64,000 nucleotides of DNA. Source: Aeromonas veronii (lineage in GTDB: Bacteria > Pseudomonadota > Gammaproteobacteria > Enterobacterales > Aeromonadaceae). Shown here one piece after another: positions 27,352-36,620 of this stretch (position 1 is the stretch's first letter; every line of letters starts with the position of its first letter). The position numbers and the translations under genes are program-made. The stretch covers positions 2,444,501 through 2,508,500 of the forward strand of contig CP101033.1 of NCBI GenBank assembly GCA_041319085.1. The letters are read 5' to 3'. The notes under the pieces were generated by a model. The model ran no database searches. It saw nothing but the letters and a program-made list of their open reading frames with translations, and was not told the origin of the DNA.

Positions 27352-28509
27352 TTAGCCCAGCGACAAACCGGGATCAGCCAGCAGACGGCGCGCGATGATG
27401 AGTCGCATCACCTCGTTGGTGCCCTCCAGAATGCGGTGTACCCGGGTATCGCGCAGATAGCGCTCGAGCGGATACTCGCGGATATAACCATAGCCGCCAA
27501 AGAGTTGCAGAGCCTCATCGCAGACTCGATAACCCACATCGGTGGCAAAACGCTTGGCCATGGCACACCAGGCACTCTTGTCCGGGGCTCCGCGATCCAG
27601 CTTGTCGGCGGCCTGACGCACCAGCAAGCGGGCAGCCGCCAGCTCGGTCGCCATATCGGCCAGGCGAAACTGCACGCTCTGGAATTCGCTGATCGGGCGA
27701 CCAAATTGCTGGCGCTGCTGCACATAGGCCAGCGCATCATCCAGCGCCTGTTGGGCGGTGCCCACCGAACAGGTGGCGATATTGATGCGCCCCCCATCGA
27801 GAGCCTGCATGGCGAATTTGAACCCTTCCCCCTCCTCACCCAGCCGGTAACTGGCGGGAATACGCACCCCGTTGAACGCTACCTCCCGGGTCGGCTGGCT
27901 GTTCCAGCCCAGCTTCTCTTCGGGCTTGCCATAGACGATGCCCACGCTGTCGGCCGGCACCATAAAGGCGGAGATCCCACTCGCCCCTTCCCCACCGGTA
28001 CGGGCCATCACCACCAGCACATCGCTGCTGCCCGCCCCCGAGATAAAGACCTTGGTCCCTTCGATGAGGTAGCTGTCACCCTCGCGCACCGCCCGGGTCT
28101 TGAGGGCCGCCGCATCGGAGCCCGCCCCCGGCTCGGTGAGGCAATAGGAGCCCAGCAATTCGCCGCTGGCCAGTTTGGGCACCCACTGCTCGGCGACCTC
28201 CCTGGGCAACCAGCAGCCCAGCATCCAGCTCACCATGTTGTGGATAGTCAGATAGGCCGTGGTCGAGGTACAGCCCATGGCGAGGCGCTCGAAAATGAGG
28301 CTCGCATCGAGGCGAGGCAGCCCCAATCCGCCAAACTGCTCCGGGGTATAGAGACCACAAAAACCTAGCCCGGCCGCCTGCTTGATGGTCGGAATGGGAA
28401 ACTCGTGTTCTTTATCCCAGCGCGCAGCATGGGGTTTGAGCGCATCGTCGGCAAAGGCGGCGGCCGCCTCCAGATACGCCTGTTGATCATCGGTCAGGGT
28501 AAAATCCAT
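27352..28509 (-). CDS. Isobutyryl/2-methylbutyryl-CoA dehydrogenase
   Basis: A 385-residue FAD acyl-CoA dehydrogenase. Family marks are YCLTEPGAGSDAAALKTRA (about 125-143), the FAD stretch and the C-terminal LFGGYGYIREYPLERYLRD with catalytic Glu in ILEGTNEVMRLIIARRLL. The FCGLYTPEQFGGLGLPRLD start and operon position indicate the first step after transamination and decarboxylation in valine (isobutyryl-CoA) and isoleucine degradation. It is the first gene of the minus-strand operon, divergent from liuA. Confidence 0.9.
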   Translation of the reverse strand: MDFTLTDDQQAYLEAAAAFADDALKPHAARWDKEHEFPIPTIKQAAGLGFCGLYTPEQFGGLGLPRLDASLIFERLAMGCTSTTAYLTIHNMVSWMLGCWLPREVAEQWVPKLASGELLGSYCLTEPGAGSDAAALKTRAVREGDSYLIEGTKVFISGAGSSDVLVVMARTGGEGASGISAFMVPADSVGIVYGKPEEKLGWNSQPTREVAFNGVRIPASYRLGEEGEGFKFAMQALDGGRINIATCSVGTAQQALDDALAYVQQRQQFGRPISEFQSVQFRLADMATELAAARLLVRQAADKLDRGAPDKSAWCAMAKRFATDVGYRVCDEALQLFGGYGYIREYPLERYLRDTRVHRILEGTNEVMRLIIARRLLADPGLSLG

Positions 28510-28815
28510 CTTGTCGTTCGCTCCCTTGTTGCCCCGCGCTTATTTTCCTGAGTTAGTGCTTTATGACGCGGCGCCCAAACACTGCTCATTCAGATCTGCC
28601 ACTATGGCGCTGTTGTCGGTGGTAGCTGCTGACGCTCTCACTACCACCGCTTTATCGACACACAACAGATTAACAATTGATTTACGTTTACGCTAACGTA
28701 AACTTGTGGCAGAAGTGAAGTACAAAAATGGACCGACCACTGCCAGCCGTAACGCCGAGTCAGCCGGTCGAACCCACCTTCCTACCCGACTGTCATATCC
28801 GCAAGGAGAGCATGG
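28510..28815. other. Divergent control region of the two branched-chain operons
   Basis: About 305 bp between the acyl-CoA dehydrogenase gene and liuA. It holds the candidate LiuR operator at 28686-28703. The liuA ribosome site AAGGAG is at 28803-28808. The stretch 28560-28660 shows no clear motif. Confidence 0.6.
28686..28703. promoter_or_regulatory. Candidate LiuR operator with inverted repeat
   Basis: GTTTACG-CTAA-CGTAAAC is a perfect 7-bp inverted repeat with a 4-bp centre. Its form (TTACG.. ..CGTAA) agrees with the MerR-family LiuR sites known upstream of liu and ivd operons in gammaproteobacteria. On the plus strand TTGATT (28677-28682) and TAAACT (28699-28704) are a possible promoter that straddles it. 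The regulator gene liuR is the last gene of the operon starting at 28816. A second half-site, TTTACG at 28681, lies just left. Confidence 0.75.
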
Positions 28816-29954
28816 ATGCAGATGGATGAGACCCTGAATGCCCTGACCGAGCAGGTTGCGGCCTTCTGCCAGAAAGTGATCGCCCCACGCGCCAGCGAGA
28901 TCGATCAAAGCAACGCCTTCCCCCGTGATCTCTGGCCCCGGATGGGTGAGCTGGGGCTGCACGGCATCACGGTGGCCGAGGAGTATGACGGGGTAAACCT
29001 CGGCTATCTGGCCCATGTGCTGGTGATGGAGCAGGTGAGCCGCGCCAGCGCCTCGGTCGGCCTCTCCTACGGCGCCCACTCCAATCTCTGCATCAACCAG
29101 ATCCACCGCCACGGCACGCCGGAGCAAAAAGCGCGCTACCTGCCGCCGCTGGTGAGCGGCGAGCATGTGGGGGCGCTGGCCATGAGTGAGCCGGGCGCAG
29201 GCTCCGATGTGGTCAGCATGCGCCTCACCGCGGTGCGCGAGGGGGATCACTTCGTGCTCAATGGCAACAAGATGTGGATCACCAACGGCCCGGATGCCGA
29301 CACCTTCGTCATCTATGCCAAGACAGATGCCAGTGCAGGCCCCAAAGGGATTTCCGCCTTTATCGTCGAGGCGGAGACTCCCGGTTTTTCTACCGCCCAG
29401 AAGCTCGACAAGCTGGGGATGCGCGGCTCCAGCACCTGCGAGCTGGTGTTCGACAACTGCCGCGTACCGCAGGAAAACCTGCTGGGCCCCCTGCACGGCG
29501 GGGTCAAGGTGCTGATGAGCGGGCTGGATTACGAGCGGGTAGTACTGGCGGCGGGTCCCCTTGGCATCATGCAGGCCTGCATGGACGTGGTGCTGCCCTA
29601 TGTGCGCGAGCGCAAGCAGTTTGGTCAGGCCATCGGCGAGTTCCAGCTGGTGCAGGGCAAGCTGGCCGACATGTATACCCGCCTCGCCAGCAGCCGGGCG
29701 CTGGTCTACTCGGTGGCGAGCGCCTGCGATCAGGGCCGCACCAGCCGCAAGGATTGCGCCGCCGCCATCCTGTTTGCCGCCGAAAATGCCACCCAGATGG
29801 CGCTCGATGCCATCCAGCTACTCGGCGGCAACGGCTACATCAACGAATACCCCACCGGCCGTCTGCTGCGGGACGCCAAGCTATACGAGATCGGCGCCGG
29901 TACCTCGGAGATCCGCCGCTGGCTCATCGGCCGCGAGCTGATGGGGGATAACGC

Positions 29955-29958
<4 letters not shown>
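28816..29958 (+). CDS. liuA: Isovaleryl-CoA dehydrogenase
   Basis: 380 residues. Acyl-CoA dehydrogenase motifs are [19 protein letters not shown] (about 120-138) and the C-terminal [20 protein letters not shown] with [19 protein letters not shown]. The catalytic Glu of isovaleryl-type enzymes lies earlier (about 243) than in other branches, and the [19 protein letters not shown] segment fits that. It converts isovaleryl-CoA to 3-methylcrotonyl-CoA with FAD, passing electrons to ETF. AAGGAG lies seven bases before the ATG. liuB overlaps its end by four bases. Confidence 0.95.
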
Positions 29959-31556
<1,598 letters not shown>

Positions 31557-31567
31557 GGAGCAAGTAC

Positions 31568-32422
31568 ATGTCCGATCCACTCACTTCCCCAACACTCAGC
31601 TCTTCAGCCCAGACCCCGTTTCGACTGGAGCGGCACGGCCCGCTGGCCGAGCTGGTGCTGTCGCGCCCGGCCCGCCACAACGCCTTTGATGCCGACCTGA
31701 TGCTGGGGCTGCTCGACTGTCTCGATGATCTGGCCCATCTCCATGGTCATGATCTCGCCGAACGTCCCCATGCCCTGTTGCTGCGGGCCGAGGGCAAACA
31801 CTTTTGCGCGGGCGCCGATCTCAACTGGATGCGCAATCTTGCCCACGCCGATTTCGAGCACAATCGTGAAGACGCCCGGGTCTTGGCGCGGCTGATGCAG
31901 ACCCTCGACGATCTCCCCTTCCCCACGGTGGCGCTGGTGCAAGGCGCTGCCTACGGCGGGGCGCTGGGGCTCATCTGCGCTTGCGATCTGGTGCTGGCCA
32001 GCGACGATGCCCGCTTCTGCCTCTCCGAGGTGAGCCTGGGTCTGGTGCCTGCGGTGATCAGCCCCTACGTGGTACGCGCCATGGGAATGCGTCAGGCGCG
32101 CCGCTACATGCTCAGTGCCGAGCCGTTCGATGCCATCACCGCCTGTCGGCTCAATGTGGCACACCAACTCTGCAAACCGGATCAGCTGCTGGCGGAGGGA
32201 CGGGCGCAGGCCCTTCGTCTGTGCCGCAACGGGCCGGAAGCGATGAAAGAGACCAAACGGCTGCTGGCTGCGATAGAAGCCCATCCTTCCCGCCTGCACG
32301 AAGAGAAAACTGTCGAGACCATTGCCCGGGTTCGGGTGGGGCTCGAAGCCCAGGAGGGGATGCAAGCCTTCTTCGACAAACGACCTCCCGCCTGGCGTCC
32401 CCGTTTCAAGGATGAGACATGA
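31568..32422 (+). CDS. liuC: Methylglutaconyl-CoA hydratase
   Basis: 284 residues of the crotonase fold, with an N-terminal extension of about 20 Ser/Thr-rich residues. Motifs: HFCAGADLNWMRNLA (about 78), GAAYGGALGLICACDLVLA (about 122), and LSEVSLGLVPAVISPYVVRAMG (about 150). It hydrates 3-methylglutaconyl-CoA to HMG-CoA in leucine degradation. It sits between the two carboxylase genes, 12 bp after liuB and overlapping liuD by four bases. Confidence 0.93.
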   Translation: MSDPLTSPTLSSSAQTPFRLERHGPLAELVLSRPARHNAFDADLMLGLLDCLDDLAHLHGHDLAERPHALLLRAEGKHFCAGADLNWMRNLAHADFEHNREDARVLARLMQTLDDLPFPTVALVQGAAYGGALGLICACDLVLASDDARFCLSEVSLGLVPAVISPYVVRAMGMRQARRYMLSAEPFDAITACRLNVAHQLCKPDQLLAEGRAQALRLCRNGPEAMKETKRLLAAIEAHPSRLHEEKTVETIARVRVGLEAQEGMQAFFDKRPPAWRPRFKDET

Positions 32423-34389
32423 CCCATCACACTCAGATTAAGCGCCTGCTGATTGCCAATCGCGGAGAAATTGCCGTGCGCATCATCAAGACGGCGAAAC
32501 GCCTCGGCATTCACACCATCGCCCTCTACTCCGATGCCGACGCCCATGCCATGCACACCCGTCTGGCCGATGAGGCCTGGCATCTGGGGCCCGCACCAGC
32601 CAGAGAGAGCTATCTCGACACTGGCAAGGTGCTGAAGATTGCCAAAGAGGCGCACGCCGATGCCATCCATCCCGGTTACGGCTTTCTGTCGGAAAACAGC
32701 GATTTCGCCACCGCCTGCGAACAGCGCGGCCTGCGCTTTGTCGGCCCAAGCGGCGCAGCTATTCTCGCCATGGGCGACAAATCGGGCGCCAAGGCGCTGA
32801 TGCAGGCCGCCGGTGTACCTGTACTGCCCGGCTATCACGGCACGGATCAGCGGCCGGACTTCTTGCGCGAGCAGGCGAGCCTGGTTGGCTTCCCGCTGCT
32901 GATCAAGGCCGCCAGTGGCGGCGGTGGCAAGGGGATGCGGCGGGTCGATCAGCTGGCCGACTTTGACGAGTCGCTGGCGGCAGTCAAACGGGAAGCCAAG
33001 GCCGCCTTTGGTGACGATCTGGTACTACTGGAGCGCTATCTGCCCCAAGCTCGCCATGTGGAGGTGCAAGTCTTTGCCGACAGCCTCGGCAACGCCATCT
33101 ATCTGGGGGACCGGGACTGCTCCTTGCAGCGACGCCACCAGAAAGTCATTGAAGAGGCACCCGCCCCCGATATCCCTCCGGCTCTGCGGCGCGCCATGGG
33201 GGATGCGGCCGTGGCCGCTGCCAAAGCCATCCACTATCAGGGGGCGGGCACCATCGAGTTTCTGCTCTGCAAGGATGAGTTCTTCTTTATGGAGATGAAT
33301 ACCCGGCTGCAGGTGGAGCATCCGGTCACCGAAGCGGTGACCGGGCAGGATCTGGTGGCCTGGCAGCTGGCAGTGGCCGAAGGCAAGCCGCTGCCACTCA
33401 CTCAGGAGGAAGTGGTGCTGCGCGGCCATGCGGTGGAGGCGCGCCTCTACGCCGAGGATGTGGCGGCCGGGTTTCTGCCTGCCAGCGGCCCCATTCATTG
33501 GCTGCATTGGCCGGATGGCGTGCGCATCGACACCGGCGTCACCGCCGGCGATGAGGTCAGCCCCTATTACGATCCCATGATCGCCAAGCTCGTCGCCCAC
33601 GGCCAGAGCCGCGCCGAGGCGTTCTCCCAACTGGCCGATGCGCTGGCGGCGCTGGATCTCGGCCCGCTGGTGCACAACGGCCCGCTGTTGCTGCGCCTGT
33701 GTGAAGAGCCTGACGTCTTGACCATGAGCCACCATACCCAGTGGCCCATTCCCACCGATGCCCTGCCCATCCCGACACTCGTCTGGCCGCTTGCCGCCCT
33801 CTGGCTGGCAAGCCGCCCTGCGGGCACCACCCCCTGGCAGCAAGCCTGCGGATTTCGGCTGGGACCGGATCGCTGCTGGACAGCGCCGGTGCGCATCGGT
33901 GATGAGCGCCGGGTATTGACCCTTCACGATCATGGCGGCCAGTTTGAGTGGCAAGGGGAGAACTGTTACTACCAAAAAGGCGATGACCATATCCGGCTGC
34001 AACGGGGTGGCTGCTGGCAACAGATCCCCATCCAGACGGTCACAGGCTCGGAGGCAACCTTCATCATGACCCTGGCGGGCCAGCGTATCCGTTTCGCGGC
34101 CGATGATGAGCAGCATAGTCACCACTATGACCAGTTAAATGAGAAGGCACAGGGCGCCATCGCCCCCATGCACAGCATCGTGGTAGCCGTGCTGGTCGAG
34201 CAGGGACAGACGGTCAGCAAGGGGCAGCCCCTGCTGGTGCTGGAGGCGATGAAGATGGAGCACATCCTCAAAGCCGACCGGGATGGGATGATCGAACTGC
34301 TGCAGTGCCGCCTGGGAGAACAGGTGAGTCAGGGCGCCCTGCTGGTGCGCTTTGCCGAGCAGCATACTGTGCAGGAGGAGCGCTCATGA
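32419..34389 (+). CDS. liuD: Methylcrotonyl-CoA carboxylase, biotin carboxylase/BCCP subunit
   Basis: 656 residues. The N-terminal biotin carboxylase (about 1-450) begins IKRLLIANRGEIAVRII and has the ATP loop AASGGGGKGMRRV and EMNTRLQVEHPVTE. A linker follows, and the C-terminal biotinyl domain has the attachment site EAMKMEH with the Lys at about residue 611. It carboxylates its own biotin with ATP and bicarbonate. The start overlaps liuC and the stop overlaps liuE. Confidence 0.96.
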   Translation: MTHHTQIKRLLIANRGEIAVRIIKTAKRLGIHTIALYSDADAHAMHTRLADEAWHLGPAPARESYLDTGKVLKIAKEAHADAIHPGYGFLSENSDFATACEQRGLRFVGPSGAAILAMGDKSGAKALMQAAGVPVLPGYHGTDQRPDFLREQASLVGFPLLIKAASGGGGKGMRRVDQLADFDESLAAVKREAKAAFGDDLVLLERYLPQARHVEVQVFADSLGNAIYLGDRDCSLQRRHQKVIEEAPAPDIPPALRRAMGDAAVAAAKAIHYQGAGTIEFLLCKDEFFFMEMNTRLQVEHPVTEAVTGQDLVAWQLAVAEGKPLPLTQEEVVLRGHAVEARLYAEDVAAGFLPASGPIHWLHWPDGVRIDTGVTAGDEVSPYYDPMIAKLVAHGQSRAEAFSQLADALAALDLGPLVHNGPLLLRLCEEPDVLTMSHHTQWPIPTDALPIPTLVWPLAALWLASRPAGTTPWQQACGFRLGPDRCWTAPVRIGDERRVLTLHDHGGQFEWQGENCYYQKGDDHIRLQRGGCWQQIPIQTVTGSEATFIMTLAGQRIRFAADDEQHSHHYDQLNEKAQGAIAPMHSIVVAVLVEQGQTVSKGQPLLVLEAMKMEHILKADRDGMIELLQCRLGEQVSQGALLVRFAEQHTVQEERS

Positions 34390-35354
34390 GCCGAGCACAC
34401 GAGAGCCGGGACGACAAGGTCAGTCTGGTGGAGATGGGGCCGCGCGATGGCCTGCAAAATGAAGCCAACCCGCTGGCACTGATCCAGCGACTGGAGCTGA
34501 TCCAGCGCCTTACCGACTGCGGCCTGCAGCGCATCGAGGTGGGCGCCTTCGTATCGCCCAAAAAGGTGCCACAGATGGCGGACTCTGCCGCACTTTTTCA
34601 GGCGCTGCCGCGCAAGGGTTCAACCCGTTACGGCGCGCTGGTGCCCAATCTGCAGGGTCTGCAGGCTGCCATTGCCGCCCACGCCGATGAGATTGGCCTC
34701 TTCACCGCCTGCTCCAACGGGTTTACCCGGGCCAATATCGGCATCAGCGTGGAGGAGTCGCTGGTGCGCTTCGCCCCGCTAGTGCAGGAGGCGCGCCGCC
34801 TCGGCATCAGGGTGCGAGGTTACCTCTCCACCGTCATCGCCTGCCCGTTCGACGGCCCGACCCGCCCGAAACGAGTCGCCGCCATGGCCGAGCAGTTGTT
34901 TGATCTCGGCTGCCACGAAATTTCGCTCGGCGACACCATCGGCGTCGGCACCCCGGGCACGGTGGCACCCATGCTGGATGCGGTGCTGCACGAGATCCCG
35001 GCGGGGCGGCTGGCGGTCCATTTTCACGACACCTACGGCCAGGGGCTAGCCAACCTGCTGCCCGCGCTGGAGCGCGGTATTCGCACTATCGACTGCTCGG
35101 TGGCGGGCCTTGGCGGCTGCCCCTATGCACCGGGCGCCTCCGGCAATGTGGCGTCAGAAGAGGTGGTCTACCTGCTGCACGGCCTTGGCATGACGACCGG
35201 GGTAGATCTCGACAAACTGGCGGCCACCGGCCAGTGGGTCAGCGAACAGCTCGACCGCCCCAACGGCTCGCGGGTCGGCCGGGCCCTGCACGCCAATGCC
35301 GAACGGCTGCGGACACGCCTCTACCAGCCGCTCGCCCAGCAACAGGAGTCATGA
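34386..35354 (+). CDS. liuE: Hydroxymethylglutaryl-CoA lyase
   Basis: 322 residues from the ATG at 34386, which overlaps the liuD stop as ATGA. The TIM barrel starts with VSLVEMGPRDGLQNEANPL (Arg and Asp of the active site and metal), and carries HFHDTYGQG (metal-binding His pair) and the signature loop GLGGCPYAPGASGNVASE with the catalytic Cys. It splits HMG-CoA into acetyl-CoA and acetoacetate, the final leucine step. No acetoacetate-activating gene is present in the window. Confidence 0.95.
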   Translation: MSRAHESRDDKVSLVEMGPRDGLQNEANPLALIQRLELIQRLTDCGLQRIEVGAFVSPKKVPQMADSAALFQALPRKGSTRYGALVPNLQGLQAAIAAHADEIGLFTACSNGFTRANIGISVEESLVRFAPLVQEARRLGIRVRGYLSTVIACPFDGPTRPKRVAAMAEQLFDLGCHEISLGDTIGVGTPGTVAPMLDAVLHEIPAGRLAVHFHDTYGQGLANLLPALERGIRTIDCSVAGLGGCPYAPGASGNVASEEVVYLLHGLGMTTGVDLDKLAATGQWVSEQLDRPNGSRVGRALHANAERLRTRLYQPLAQQQES

Positions 35355-35356
35355 CC

Positions 35357-35770
35357 ATGTCCCGTACCCCCCTGCCCGGCAAGGAGATCACCTACAGCAT
35401 TTCGGAGCTGGCCCACGAGTTCGATGTCACGCCGCGCACCATCCGTTACTATGAGGATGAGGGGCTGCTCACCCCGCAGCGGGAGGGACAAACTCGCATC
35501 TACAGCCACCGGGACAAGATCCGGCTCAAGTTGACCCTGCGCGGCAAACGACTGGGGTTTAGCCTGGCCGAGATCCGCGAGCTGTTCGAGATGTATGACA
35601 CCGACCGGTCGAGTAAAACCCAGCTCCACTCGATGATCCAGCTGATCGAGGCAAAACGCGGTGTGCTGCACCAGCAACTGGAAGATATCCAGATGGTGAT
35701 GGCCGAGCTGGCGGCGGCCGAACAGCGCTGCGTAAATTCCCTTAACAGCTTGAAAACCGACGCAGATTAA
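35357..35770 (+). CDS. liuR: MerR-family regulator of branched-chain degradation
   Basis: About 137 residues. AGGAG ends eight bases before the ATG at 35357, whereas the ATG at 35351 is too close. The N-terminal MerR domain is clear: YSISELAHEFDVTPRTIRYY, then EDEGLLTPQREGQTRIYSHRD, followed by a coiled coil (about 85-125) for dimerisation. In gammaproteobacteria LiuR represses liu and ivd genes. It sits three bases after liuE, so it is autoregulated if the operator at 28686-28703 is its site. Confidence 0.93.
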   Translation: MSRTPLPGKEITYSISELAHEFDVTPRTIRYYEDEGLLTPQREGQTRIYSHRDKIRLKLTLRGKRLGFSLAEIRELFEMYDTDRSSKTQLHSMIQLIEAKRGVLHQQLEDIQMVMAELAAAEQRCVNSLNSLKTDAD

Positions 35771-35806
35771 CCGAATCTGGGAGCATGCTATTGCCTTGGT
35801 GATCCC

Positions 35807-36568
35807 ATGAAATATTGGTGCTGGTTTTTGATCTTGTTCAGCCTCTCTGGTTGGAGCCACCCCCTTATCAAGGTCGGCGGTTATCCTTATGCTCCGTTCG
35901 TGGTCAAACTCTCCGATTCCCACTATGAAGGATTGACGCTGGATCTCATCGCCAAGCTCAACCAGATCCAGCAAGAGGTAAAATTCGTCTTTGTCCCCAC
36001 CTCGGCCGCCAACCGCTACAAGGCACTCGATCTGGGCCGTTTCTCGCTGATGCTGTTTGAAGACAGCAAATGGGGCTGGCAAACCGACAAGTTGAAGATG
36101 ACAGCCCCCTTTCTCGGCGGTGGCGAGGTCTATGTAGCCCTGCGGAAAGCGGGCCGGGATCAGCGCTTTTTTGACGATCCGGCCAGCCATCATCTCATCG
36201 GGGTGATCGGCTATCACTACGGCGTTGGCCAGTTCAATGCCGATCCCGTCTACCTGCAGCGCAAACTCAATATCACCCTGGTCAAAGACAATGTCAGTGC
36301 CCTGCAAGCCCTGCTCAAAGGGCGTGGCGAGGTGGCCATTATCAACGTCTCATACCTTAATCAGTATCTGCTGACCCATCCCGACACAGCCGACCAACTG
36401 CTGATCTCGCAAAAATGGGATCAACAGTATCAGCACCGCGCCATTATCCACCCTGCGGCCCCCATTACCCCAGCCCAGTTGGAACAGTGGCTGGCGGCGC
36501 TGCAACAAAACGGGGAACTGGATCGCCTTTGGACAAAGTACGGCGTACTACAGCACGCAACCCCATGA
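35807..36568 (+). CDS. Periplasmic solute-binding-like protein (SBP_bac_3 type)
   Basis: 253 residues with a signal peptide (MKYWCWFLILFSLSGWSHP). After it, VGGYPYAPFVVKLSDSHYEG and the following lobe resemble family-3 periplasmic amino-acid binding proteins. There is no neighbouring permease or ATPase, so it is more likely a stand-alone sensor or receptor of the kind common in Vibrio and Aeromonas. Ligand unknown. It has its own ribosome site but no obvious promoter in the 36 bp after liuR. Confidence 0.75.
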   Translation: MKYWCWFLILFSLSGWSHPLIKVGGYPYAPFVVKLSDSHYEGLTLDLIAKLNQIQQEVKFVFVPTSAANRYKALDLGRFSLMLFEDSKWGWQTDKLKMTAPFLGGGEVYVALRKAGRDQRFFDDPASHHLIGVIGYHYGVGQFNADPVYLQRKLNITLVKDNVSALQALLKGRGEVAIINVSYLNQYLLTHPDTADQLLISQKWDQQYQHRAIIHPAAPITPAQLEQWLAALQQNGELDRLWTKYGVLQHATP

Positions 36569-36620
36569 TGATTATCCAGCTTTTCTGTACCATGGCGGTA
36601 ACCAAATGGGAGTGCACCAA

